Source of the DNA: Candidatus Bathyarchaeota archaeon
GTDB taxonomy: Archaea > Thermoproteota > Bathyarchaeia > 40CM-2-53-6
Assembly (NCBI GenBank): GCA_005883695.1
Contig: VBBV01000020.1
Span: 1-10,545, forward strand
Reading direction: 5' to 3'
DNA: 10,545 nucleotides
This document shows positions 1-5,977 of the stretch, piece after piece (the first letter of the stretch is position 1; the number at the start of each line of letters is the position of its first letter). A program made the position numbers and the translations under genes. The notes under the pieces were generated by a model, which saw only the letters and a program-made list of their open reading frames with translations, searched no databases and was not told where the DNA came from.

Positions 1-1
1 C

Positions 2-427
2 GGCGGCCTTCTAACAATGGCTGGGGTTTGGCTATTCGTTGCAAGTCCTCCAGAGCAGTTTCTGTTCGTGGCGTCGAATGTGGTAATCACGTCTTCCTTT
101 GAGATAGGAGTTTGGCTAGCCTGGGCAGGAGCTACTATCTCTCTTCTTGGCAGTTCTTGGACACTTCCATTTGGATTGCTGACGACGGAGGTGAACCGGA
201 AAAAATTAGGAATGATACTATTTCCTTTAGGAGTGGTAACCGCTGTCTTCGGAACTCTAACTCCACTGCCAGTGTCGATAGTCCTGATCCTCACCGGATT
301 GATAGCCTTCGGAGTCTCTTTCATTCTGCTCCTTCCCCGTCAGCGCCGAACTCTAGCCCAAATTCTCAAGAGCTTTGGAAGGGGCGATAAGCATGACCAA
401 GGCGAACTAGAAGAAATTGGCCAGTAA
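2..427 (+). CDS. Hypothetical membrane protein, probably 5'-truncated
   Basis: I do not recognise this protein. It is strongly hydrophobic. There is an N-terminal apolar stretch around the first ATG (position 17), another apolar segment near residues 30-50 counted from that ATG, and two close segments near 64-84 and 86-106. A charged, probably cytoplasmic tail follows, rich in Arg/Lys and then Glu. The reading frame stays open to the window edge, and the codons before the ATG are also apolar (GGLLT), so the true start may lie outside and residue 1 may fall inside a membrane helix. The stop is one base before the ATG of the DNA glycosylase gene, so the two may be co-transcribed. Nothing in the sequence suggests a function beyond a small integral membrane protein. 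Confidence 0.6.
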   Translation, partial: GGLLTMAGVWLFVASPPEQFLFVASNVVITSSFEIGVWLAWAGATISLLGSSWTLPFGLLTTEVNRKKLGMILFPLGVVTAVFGTLTPLPVSIVLILTGLIAFGVSFILLLPRQRRTLAQILKSFGRGDKHDQGELEEIGQ

Positions 428-428
428 C

Positions 429-995
429 ATGAGGAGGTGTCAGTGGGCGACCATGGGCAGCAATCCGCTCATGGTTGAGTACCACGATAAGGAATGGGGT
501 GTCCCGGTGCACGATGACAGGACCCTGTTCGAATTTCTCGTATTAGAGGGCGCGCAAGCGGGGCTCAGCTGGCAGACAGTTCTGAACAAACGCGAAAACT
601 ACCGCAAAGCATTCCATACTTTTGAGCTTGCGAAAGTTGCCCGGTACAACAACAAGAAGGACGTCCAGCGTCTTCTCCGCGATCCAGGAATCATACGCAA
701 CCGTCTCAAGATCCGAGCCACGATCAACAACGCAAAACAAATTCTGGGAATACGGAAGGAATTCGATTCTTTTGACAAGTACATTTGGGGATTCGTGGGC
801 GGCAAACCAATCAAGCACAGATTCGAGTCGCTGAGCGAGATCCCCGCGACGACTAGGGAATCCGACGCTATGAGCAAAGACCTACGCAAGAGAGGCCTAC
901 GGTTCGTCGGCCCTACAATCTGCTACGCTTTCATGCAAGCTGTTGGAATGGTGAACGACCACACTACAAATTGCTTCAGGTATGACACGGTCTAG
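429..995 (+). CDS. tag: DNA-3-methyladenine glycosylase I (Tag)
   Basis: This 188-residue base-excision-repair enzyme removes 3-methyladenine from alkylated DNA. It matches the E. coli Tag pattern along its full length. The N-terminus begins MRRC, followed by YHDxEWG. The LEGxQAGLSW block carries the catalytic-site Glu (E40), and the GIIRNR and RGLRFVGPTICYAFMQA blocks follow. The C-terminal VNDH-xxx-C completes the zinc site, so the predicted ligands C4, H19, H178 and C182 are all present. ATG 429 is preferred over an upstream in-frame TTG at 417 because it places MxRC at the N-terminus as in the family. Tag is mainly a bacterial family, so transfer into this archaeon is likely (inference). 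The last residues after the zinc Cys are short but normal for the family. Confidence 0.95.
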   Translation: MRRCQWATMGSNPLMVEYHDKEWGVPVHDDRTLFEFLVLEGAQAGLSWQTVLNKRENYRKAFHTFELAKVARYNNKKDVQRLLRDPGIIRNRLKIRATINNAKQILGIRKEFDSFDKYIWGFVGGKPIKHRFESLSEIPATTRESDAMSKDLRKRGLRFVGPTICYAFMQAVGMVNDHTTNCFRYDTV

Positions 996-1063
996 CCCGA
1001 GGCTCTGATCGAACTTATGCCCCTGCTAGTGCGATGGAAGGGTCCGGAAACGGTGGGAATCAC

Positions 1064-1079
1064 TTAACTAAAAGGTTAA
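1064..1079. promoter_or_regulatory. Candidate ArsR-type operator (TTAAC-N6-GTTAA)
   Basis: A perfect 5-bp inverted repeat, TTAAC and GTTAA with a 6-base spacer, runs into the TATA-like element of the downstream ArsR gene. Two-fold symmetric sites overlapping the core promoter are the usual targets of dimeric ArsR/SmtB repressors (family knowledge). Autoregulation of the arsR-SRPBCC pair is therefore inferred. The arms are short and AT-rich, so chance cannot be excluded. Confidence 0.45.
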
Positions 1080-1083
1080 ATAA
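1074..1083 (+). promoter_or_regulatory. TATA box for the ArsR-SRPBCC operon
   Basis: The element GGTTAAATAA sits about 29 bp upstream of the ArsR ATG at 1108. An archaeal TATA centre lies about 25 bp before the transcription start, so the message would begin within a few bases of the ATG and be essentially leaderless. This also supports the chosen ATG. Confidence 0.5.
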
Positions 1084-1107
1084 TCTGCGGGCACGTCCAT
1101 CTGCTAG

Positions 1108-1443
1108 ATGGTTAGTCAAGCTAAGGTCGTCCTCGACCTGGACCAGGTCTTTGGGGCATTGGCCCACCCTATACGACGGGCCATCCTTGAGGAGCTGTCG
1201 GCCGGTGACGCCACAGTTAGCGAACTGGCAGGACCCCATAAGGTAAGCCTGCCGGCGATATCGAAGCACCTGCGGGTCCTGGAAGATGCGGGACTATTGC
1301 GGGTTGAGCCGGAAGGCCGGGTACGCCGCTGTCAGATCGTCGCAGCACCGCTAAGTGTGGCGTTTGGCTGGCTGACGCAATACCGGATCCTGTGGGAGGA
1401 CCGCCTCGCCCGACTGGCCAAACATCTAGAGGAAAAAGAATGA
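1108..1443 (+). CDS. ArsR-family winged-helix transcriptional regulator
   Basis: This 111-residue DNA-binding repressor consists almost entirely of one winged helix-turn-helix. The opening FGALAHPIRRAILEEL (residues 15-30) is the family signature. The turn is TVSELA (36-41), the recognition helix is LPAISKHLRVLEDAGLL (48-64), and the wing carries GRVRR (70-74). The classical metal-sensing ELCVCDL box is absent, so arsenic or zinc sensing is not predicted. It resembles the ArsR subgroup encoded next to AHSA1/SRPBCC proteins in many bacteria, and the same pairing is seen here: its TGA overlaps the ATG of the SRPBCC gene by four bases. The pair looks more GC-rich by eye than its neighbours and is probably acquired (inference). 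The effector is unknown. Confidence 0.9.
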   Translation: MVSQAKVVLDLDQVFGALAHPIRRAILEELSAGDATVSELAGPHKVSLPAISKHLRVLEDAGLLRVEPEGRVRRCQIVAAPLSVAFGWLTQYRILWEDRLARLAKHLEEKE

Positions 1444-1943
1444 CAAGTAGAACAGAAGAAATGAGTCAAACCAGAAATAGAAACGAGCTAACAATCGTAC
1501 GAGTGTTCGATGCCCCCCGCGAAGCAGTATGGAAGGCGTGGACAGACCCTGAACGAGCCAAGCGATGGTGGGGACCAGAAGGCTTCACAGCACCCTTCAT
1601 CAAGATTGACCTCCGCGTAGGCGGCAAGTACCTCTTCTGCATGCGATCGCCAGACGGCAAGGACTATTGGAGCACGGGTGTCTATCGGGAGATCGTTCCC
1701 TTGCAGCGGATTGTCTCCACAGACAGTTTTGCGGACGAGAAGGGAAATGTGGTTCCGGCCTCTCACTACGGGATGCCCTCGGACCTCCCAATGGAAATGC
1801 TCGTAACGGTGACGTTTGAAGAGCTTGGTGGAAAGACCCGGATGACGTTGAGACATGTAGGACTGCCGGCGGGCGAGCAGAGCGAGATGGCTGAACAGGG
1901 CTGGAACACATCGTTCGATAAACTGGCCAAAGCCCTCAAGTAA
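1440..1943 (+). CDS. AHSA1/SRPBCC-domain protein coupled to ArsR
   Basis: This 167-residue soluble protein has the START/Bet v1-like SRPBCC fold of the AHSA1 (activator of Hsp90 ATPase C-terminal-like) group, which forms a hydrophobic ligand cavity. Family hallmarks are VFDAPREAVWKAWTDPE followed by the WWGPEGFT block near residues 22-50, VGGKY about residue 60, and the C-terminal helix GWNTSFDKLAKAL. The start ATG overlaps the ArsR stop as ATGA and has an AGAGGA ribosome-binding site 6 bases upstream. An alternative in-frame ATG lies at 1461. The substrate or ligand cannot be told from sequence. Co-transcription with a dedicated repressor suggests an inducible function, such as binding or modifying a small hydrophobic compound (inference). 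Confidence 0.88.
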   Translation: MTSRTEEMSQTRNRNELTIVRVFDAPREAVWKAWTDPERAKRWWGPEGFTAPFIKIDLRVGGKYLFCMRSPDGKDYWSTGVYREIVPLQRIVSTDSFADEKGNVVPASHYGMPSDLPMEMLVTVTFEELGGKTRMTLRHVGLPAGEQSEMAEQGWNTSFDKLAKALK

Positions 1944-1958
1944 CACAAAGACAGAGCA

Positions 1959-1988
1959 CCCCTGACACGACCACCGTTGCGTCAGGGG
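1959..1988. other. Strong hairpin between SRPBCC and kae1
   Basis: CCCCTGAC (1959-1966) and GTCAGGGG (1981-1988) form a perfect 8-bp stem around a 14-base loop. It starts 15 bases after the SRPBCC stop and ends 35 bases before the preferred kae1 ATG. No oligo-T tract follows, so it is not a typical archaeal terminator. It could reduce read-through, protect a 3' end, or shape the kae1 leader. Confidence 0.5.
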
Positions 1989-2023
1989 ACAATCCAGTGA
2001 AGCAAGGCCCTCGATCAGAACCC

Positions 2024-3013
2024 ATGCTCTTCCTAGGAATAGAGTCGACTGCTCATACCTTTGGGGCGAGTCTGATCGATGATCAAGATTCGATACTTAC
2101 TAATGTGAATTCGACGTATCGGCCTCCGACCGGGATAGGAATCCATCCCCGAAAAGCGGCAGAGCATCATATCGAAGTGTCAAGTGGTGTAATAGAGAAG
2201 GCCCTCCAAGGTGTCGGACATCGAGTGACTCCAGACGCCGTCTGTTATTCTGCAGGTCCGGGTCTTGGACCATGCCTCAGAATAGGAGCAACGATCTCCC
2301 GAGCACTGGCTCTTTACTTGGACAAGCCTCTCGTCCCCGTCCACCATGGTGTTGCACATTTAGACCTGGCTATGGCTGCTGGACGTTCACATGATCCCTT
2401 GGCCGTCTTGGTTTCAGGAGGGCATACTGCGATAGCTGTTCATCTGAACAAACGATGGCGGATCTACGGTGAGACCGAGGACATCACGCTAGGAAATCTC
2501 TTGGACATGTTTGCGAGAGAGGCGGGTCTCCCATCCCCGGGAGGACCTCCTATCGAGTCAAAGGCGAACGAAGGTGGGAATCTGCTTCCCCTTCCGTACA
2601 CGGTAAAAGGAAATGACGTTGCATACTCAGGGCTGCTCACGGCCGCAAATCGACTACTAAAACAAGGTCATTCCATAGCCGACATCTGCTTTTCGATACA
2701 GGAGGTGTCGTTCTCAATGCTAGCTGAGGCTGTTGAGCGGAGTCTAGTCCAAACGAGAAAAAACGAGGTCCTGCTGGCTGGAGGCGTCGCCATGAACAGA
2801 CGGCTTCGCGACATGATCAAATCCGTGGCGGAGGATCACGGAGCAACATTTCATCCCGTCCCTTTCGAATACACGGGAGACTGCGGCGCCCAGATCGCCT
2901 GCTCGGGTAGACTTGCTTTCGAATTCGGCACCACTGTTCCTGTCGCAGAAAGTTTTGTCAATCCGCGATGGCGTCTAGACGAGATTGATGTTCCATGGAT
3001 TCCTCGACCCTAG
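2024..3013 (+). CDS. kae1: Kae1, tRNA t6A37 threonylcarbamoyltransferase (KEOPS)
   Basis: Kae1 is the catalytic subunit of the cytoplasmic KEOPS complex. It transfers threonylcarbamoyl from TC-AMP to A37 of ANN-decoding tRNAs. The 329 residues cover the whole ASKHA-fold family. Visible blocks are LGIESTAHTFG (4-14), GIHPRKAAEHH (39-49), AGPGLGPCLR (77-86), and HHGVAH with metal-ligand H108 and H112. VSGGHT, GETEDI and YTVKGNDVAYSGLL follow, with LAGGVAMNRRL and TGDCGAQIA near the end. The last motif keeps the metal-binding Asp but has Cys where most relatives have Asn. ATG 2024 gives the family-like N-terminus; an in-frame GTG at 1997 would add nine poorly conserved residues. The 3' end overlaps bud32 by 19 bases, so the two KEOPS subunits are coupled but not fused. 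Confidence 0.96.
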   Translation: MLFLGIESTAHTFGASLIDDQDSILTNVNSTYRPPTGIGIHPRKAAEHHIEVSSGVIEKALQGVGHRVTPDAVCYSAGPGLGPCLRIGATISRALALYLDKPLVPVHHGVAHLDLAMAAGRSHDPLAVLVSGGHTAIAVHLNKRWRIYGETEDITLGNLLDMFAREAGLPSPGGPPIESKANEGGNLLPLPYTVKGNDVAYSGLLTAANRLLKQGHSIADICFSIQEVSFSMLAEAVERSLVQTRKNEVLLAGGVAMNRRLRDMIKSVAEDHGATFHPVPFEYTGDCGAQIACSGRLAFEFGTTVPVAESFVNPRWRLDEIDVPWIPRP

Positions 3014-3651
3014 ACCTTCAACCACTGCATCGAGGCGCAGAGGCCGATCTCTTTCTCTCAGAGCTGCCCCCGTGGAAAGTGGTAGTCAAGAGAAGAGTTC
3101 GAAAAGCCTACCGCCACGAACAGCTAGACTCTAGTATCAGAAAAGAGAGGACCATCAAGGAATCGTCTGCAATCCGCGATGCCAAGATCGCGGGAGCGAG
3201 ACTTCCCAGCATTCTCGGCCTCGACATCGAACGGTCTACCATCATCATGACTTTCATCGACGGATTACTCGCTAGAGACATTATCGATACGATGAGCGAC
3301 GCTCGTCGGCTCTCTCTTCTCGAAGAGCTAGGTAGACAGGTTGGCTTTCTCCATTCAGCAGGAATAATGCACGGCGACCTAACCACATCAAACATCATCG
3401 TGCCAGCTGACGAAAAACCGTTCATGATAGACTTCGGAATGGCCAGAAAATCAACAGACCATGAAGACCATGGAAGTGATCTTCACCTACTCCAGAGGTC
3501 GCTGATTGCTACCCACGCCCTCGACCCAACAAGTTCGCTCAGAAGGATCGCGAAGGGCTACCGCGAGGTTGCGGGCGAGGAGATGGCCAAATCAAGTCTT
3601 CGGAAGGCCGCGGAAATTGCACGGAGAGGCAGATACTTTGCCATACGATAA
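2995..3651 (+). CDS. bud32: Bud32, KEOPS-associated kinase/ATPase
   Basis: Bud32 is a small RIO-like kinase that binds Kae1 and hydrolyses ATP to support t6A synthesis. The 218 residues are typical of archaeal Bud32. The glycine-containing loop HRGAEADLF lies at 12-20. The ATP-binding Lys is K32 in VVVKRR, and E56 lies in the RTIKE helix. The catalytic loop is HGDLTTSN (D128, N133), the metal-binding DFG is at 146-148, and the basic C-terminus RRGRYFAIR is characteristic. All catalytic residues are intact. The start ATG lies inside the last codons of kae1, indicating translational coupling and near 1:1 production of the two partners. Its own 3' end overlaps the predicted start of the HAM1 gene. 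Confidence 0.95.
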   Translation: MDSSTLDLQPLHRGAEADLFLSELPPWKVVVKRRVRKAYRHEQLDSSIRKERTIKESSAIRDAKIAGARLPSILGLDIERSTIIMTFIDGLLARDIIDTMSDARRLSLLEELGRQVGFLHSAGIMHGDLTTSNIIVPADEKPFMIDFGMARKSTDHEDHGSDLHLLQRSLIATHALDPTSSLRRIAKGYREVAGEEMAKSSLRKAAEIARRGRYFAIR

Positions 3652-4167
3652 GCGAACACTGTGGTTTGTAACGCAGAACGCTCACAAGTACCGGGAAGCC
3701 CGCAGAACTCTTGATCCATTTGGAATAAAGATCCGCATGCTCGCTTCTCCGAAAACCGAGATACAGAGCACGAACCTTGGTGAGGTAGCCAAGTTCGCCG
3801 CGGAAGAAGCTGCTGAAAAACACAACCGTAGGGTTCTAGTGGAAGACTCGGGGCTCTTCGTTAGAGTCCTGAACGGTAAGGACTCTTGCGCTTGATGAGT
3901 CGACAGACGCGACGAGAAGCATATTTTCAGGCTTCCTTGGCTCTCGCATCTCCCCGGGGTTCGTCTCAAGAGTTCTCGGCAAAAGTGCATGGGACCATAT
4001 CGCACAACTCCGCCGGAACGCAGGGGTTTGGGTTTGACCCAATATTCATTCCAAGAGGCACTCGGAAAACGTTTGCCCAAGGCGGAATCCAATTCAAGGA
4101 CAAGTATTCGCACCGAGCTATGGCATTCAGGAAGCTAGCTCTCTGGTACATCAGAACCAAGATCTAA
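3638..4167 (+). pseudogene. rdgB: HAM1/RdgB-type XTP/dITP pyrophosphatase, broken by internal deletion and frameshift
   Basis: Intact members hydrolyse ITP, XTP and dITP to monophosphates and keep deaminated purines out of nucleic acids. The N-terminal part is clear: FVTQNAHKYREA, ending VLVEDSGLFVRVLNG at 3877, where it is expected to continue with the FPGxYSxY motif. Instead, two bases later a different frame resumes as GLLRLMSRQTRREAYF (from 3880) and runs to a normal C-terminus with GFGFDPIFIP and YSHRAMAF. About 16-17 residues of the nucleotide-binding segment are therefore missing and the frame changes; the original frame stops at 3893. The start is probably TTG 3638, with GGAGAGG 8 bases upstream, inside the bud32 end. 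Either a pseudogene or a local sequence error: both flanking halves remain well conserved, which favours recent decay or error. Confidence 0.85.
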
Positions 4168-4198
4168 ACCTGGAATCATGTCTAGTGACAAGCGGAGC

Positions 4199-4208
4199 CC
4201 TAAAATAA
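4199..4208 (+). promoter_or_regulatory. TATA box for rpo7-spt4
   Basis: CCTAAAATAA is centred 23-29 bp before the two possible starts of rpo7 (GTG 4227, ATG 4233), which predicts a leaderless or near-leaderless transcript. It lies in the 59-base gap after the broken HAM1 gene. Confidence 0.5.
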
Positions 4209-4232
4209 CGCGTTCAGCCGCCTTCCGTGAAT

Positions 4233-4808
4233 ATGTTCAGGATAGTGACAGTCGAAGACGTAGTACGCATTCCGCCCCAGAAATTCGGGCAGCCCATCGA
4301 CGAGGTTGCTCGCGAACAGATCAAGCTCAAGTATGAGAACTATGTGGACGAAGAACTCGGCTACGTCATCCTAGTCACAGATGTCGATGTCGAGACGACC
4401 GGGAAAATCCTTCCGGGCGACGGCTCGACTCATCACAAAGCCCTCTTCAAACTGCTCACCTTCTTCCCAGAACTCCACGAGGTGGTGGAGGGAGAGATCG
4501 TCGAGGTTACTGATTTTGGAGCGTTCGTAAGAATAGGTCCTGAAGATGCTCTTCTCCATGTATCCCAGATCATGGACGATTTCATAACCTATGACGAGAA
4601 ACACGGTGTACTCGCTGGACGGGAGAGTCACCGAAACCTAGGAAAGGGGAATATGGTACGGGGGAGAATAATCGCTGTTAGCTTTCCTCGAGGCGGCTCA
4701 GGAGGAAAGATCGGGATCACGTTGCGCCAACCTTTTCTGGGCAGGCTCGAATGGATTCAAGAGGACCTCAAGGGGAAACCTCCCAAGCTGGAGCATAAAG
4801 CAGCTTGA
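4233..4808 (+). CDS. rpo7: DNA-directed RNA polymerase subunit Rpo7 (RpoE1, E')
   Basis: Rpo7 forms with Rpo4 the stalk of archaeal RNA polymerase and is homologous to eukaryotic RPB7. It aids open-complex formation and binds nascent RNA. The 191 residues show the N-terminal tip domain with VEDVVRIPPQKFG, GYVILVTDVD and GDGSTHH. The C-terminal S1/OB domain starts near residue 85 (GEIVEVTDFGAFVRIGP) and continues through LLHVSQIMDD, KIGITLRQP and FLGRLEWI. No deletion is apparent against typical archaeal Rpo7. ATG 4233 is preferred because the family begins right at the MFRIVTVEDVV strand; GTG 4227 would add two residues. The stop overlaps the spt4 start by four bases. Confidence 0.96.
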   Translation: MFRIVTVEDVVRIPPQKFGQPIDEVAREQIKLKYENYVDEELGYVILVTDVDVETTGKILPGDGSTHHKALFKLLTFFPELHEVVEGEIVEVTDFGAFVRIGPEDALLHVSQIMDDFITYDEKHGVLAGRESHRNLGKGNMVRGRIIAVSFPRGGSGGKIGITLRQPFLGRLEWIQEDLKGKPPKLEHKAA

Positions 4809-4990
4809 CAGACAAAGCGTGCAAGAACTGTCATATGATCAGTGCTGGTCCCGTATGCCCTAACTGCAAGTCCACAAACCTGAGTGATGACTGGACCGGC
4901 TTCGTCGTTGTCCTCGAACCAGCAAACTCCGAAGTAGCCCATCTAATGCAGATCAAGGTTCCCGGAAAGTTTGCTATCAGAGTTCGGTAG
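4805..4990 (+). CDS. spt4: Transcription elongation factor Spt4 (RpoE2, E'')
   Basis: Spt4 is the zinc-binding partner of Spt5 in the processivity clamp over RNA polymerase. The 61 residues hold the two zinc knuckles C6-KN-C9 and C18-PN-C21, followed by STNLSDDWTGFVVVL and the C-terminal GKFAIRVR strand. This fits the archaeal family in length and order. The start is TTG, overlapping the rpo7 TGA as TTGA, and a weak GGAG lies 11 bases upstream. The rpo7-spt4 pair is a conserved archaeal arrangement. In many archaea S24e and S27ae follow on the same strand. Here S27ae is convergent and S24e is elsewhere. Confidence 0.95.
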   Translation: MTDKACKNCHMISAGPVCPNCKSTNLSDDWTGFVVVLEPANSEVAHLMQIKVPGKFAIRVR

Positions 4991-5046
4991 AATCCGATAG
5001 AACCCGTTGTCGTATCCACAGAGCCTGTTGCGGAAAAGAGCCTAGC

Positions 5047-5271
5047 TCACTTAGGCCCGTAATCGGTGAAACTGCAAGCCCCGCAAACCCACCGCTGCGT
5101 AGGTTGCTTATGAGAGGCCATCACTGAGCCGCACCGTGGACACTTCCGATTCTTCAGCTTCGTCGTCGAGCCGGAAATCTCGTAGAGCTCACTTCTCATA
5201 CGCAGCTTCTTCTGCTTCGGCTTTGCCGGTGCTGGTGCTGGCGACTTTGGCTGTGCCGGTGCCTGGGACAT
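5047..5271 (-). CDS. rps27ae: Small ribosomal subunit protein S27ae (eS31) with N-terminal Pro/Ala tail
   Basis: S27ae is a zinc-ribbon protein of the 30S head. The 74 residues split into an N-terminal Ala/Pro/Lys-rich extension of about 22 residues (SQAPAQPKSPAPAPAKPKQ) and the conserved core. The core has LYEISG, zinc ligands C44-PR-C47 and C63-GA-C66, and the ending FTDYGPK. Most archaeal S27ae proteins are around 50-60 residues, so the tail is an addition. It is positioned where eukaryotes carry the ubiquitin fusion, but shows no ubiquitin-like sequence. The gene is convergent with spt4 and divergent from L7Ae, with its own TATA box about 28 bp before the ATG, so it is a single-gene unit. 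Confidence 0.93.
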   Translation of the reverse strand: MSQAPAQPKSPAPAPAKPKQKKLRMRSELYEISGSTTKLKNRKCPRCGSVMASHKQPTQRWVCGACSFTDYGPK

Positions 5272-5294
5272 ATCTTCGACGCATCAGACCCGCG

Positions 5295-5303
5295 CCATAT
5301 TTA
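5295..5303 (-). promoter_or_regulatory. TATA box for S27ae (minus strand)
   Basis: On the minus strand the sequence reads TAAATATGG, centred about 28 bp before the S27ae ATG (5271), so the transcript should have only a few leader bases. It is back to back with the L7Ae TATA box some 35 bp away. Confidence 0.5.
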
Positions 5304-5332
5304 GTGTTGTTTCCTTCACTAGTCGAAACGTT

Positions 5333-5340
5333 CATAAAAG
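5333..5340 (+). promoter_or_regulatory. TATA box for the L7Ae-S28e-L24e-ndk operon
   Basis: CATAAAAG predicts transcription starting near 5361 and a leader of about 22 bases carrying GAGTGA 6 bases before the L7Ae ATG. A compact GGGC-GTT-GCCC palindrome (5343-5353) lies between the TATA box and the predicted start. Confidence 0.45.
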
Positions 5341-5382
5341 CCGGGCGTTGCCCAGCCTGCTGGCCGATGAGAGTGAGTCTAG

Positions 5383-5746
5383 ATGGCACAAAAATCCGTT
5401 TACGTACGATTCCAAGTTCCAAAAGAGGCCGTTGACAAGGCCTATCAGCAAACTCCGAAAAGGTACAAACGAATCGACCAAAGCGATCGAGCGAGGAATC
5501 GCAAAACTAGTTATCATCGCAGAAGATGTTGAGCCCCCGCAAGTAGTTGCCCATCTACCCATCCTGTGCGAAGAGAGAAAGATCTCCTACCTCTACGTCC
5601 CCAGCAAGCTTGAGCTGGGCAAATCCGCCGGATTAGACGTCGGCTCCGCCGCAATCTCGGTCGTCGAGCCCGGCGATGGCGCGCAGTCTCTCAAAGATCT
5701 CTTGAAGATAGTCGAGAATATCAAGAAGACCGGTGCAGGGAAGTGA
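5383..5746 (+). pseudogene. rpl7ae: Large ribosomal subunit protein L7Ae (eL8), interrupted by a small deletion and frameshift
   Basis: L7Ae binds kink-turns in 23S rRNA, box C/D and H/ACA guide RNAs and RNase P. The N-terminus reads MAQKSVYVRFQVPKEAV then DKAYQ from ATG 5383. After Q (ends 5448) one base is skipped and the protein resumes in the next frame as KLRKGTNESTKAIERG (from 5450). It then continues through KLVIIAEDVEPP, HLPILCEE and [12 protein letters not shown] to the end. Relatives have about nine helix residues between these parts, so roughly 26 bases are missing. The first frame stops at 5530-5532. The RNA-contacting KGTNE motif survives but is out of frame with the start. L7Ae is considered essential in archaea, so either a sequencing/assembly error or a second intact copy is expected. 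Confidence 0.88.
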
Positions 5747-5967
5747 GCAAGGGAAAAGACAGGTCCGACGAACCACTCATCCCGGCCGAAGTCACACAAG
5801 TCATCGGACGAACCGGGGTTACAGGAGAAGTTATTCAGGTTCGAGTCAGAGTTTTGGAGGGTCGGGACAAGGGACGCATTATTACCAGAAACGTCAAGGG
5901 ACCCATTCGGCTTAACGACGTTCTCATGCTTCGAGAGACTGAGAGAGAAGCGAAAAAGATTAGGTAG
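5743..5967 (+). CDS. rps28e: Small ribosomal subunit protein S28e (eS28)
   Basis: S28e is a small OB-fold protein of the 30S subunit near the mRNA exit site. The 74 residues contain the full signature: [38 protein letters not shown] and the nearly invariant ending [14 protein letters not shown]. The start GTG overlaps the L7Ae TGA as GTGA, and AGGGA lies just upstream. A slightly longer N-terminus ([14 protein letters not shown]) is within family variation. L24e follows after 10 bases. Confidence 0.95.
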   Translation: MSKGKDRSDEPLIPAEVTQVIGRTGVTGEVIQVRVRVLEGRDKGRIITRNVKGPIRLNDVLMLRETEREAKKIR

Positions 5968-5977
5968 GGCGTAAGCG

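Noticed and set aside
3886..4167. C-terminal HAM1 half as an independent gene
   Set aside because: It lacks the N-terminal substrate-binding half and a ribosome-binding site; it is better read as the downstream part of the interrupted gene.
5360..5385. Kink-turn-like GAUGA...UGA sequence in the L7Ae leader (possible L7Ae autoregulation)
   Set aside because: L7Ae self-regulation through a leader k-turn is known in archaea, but I could not pair convincing flanking stems here.
5136..5435. Plus-strand reading frame across the S27ae gene and the divergent promoters
   Set aside because: It is antisense to the zinc-ribbon protein and runs through both TATA boxes, and it has no recognisable domain.
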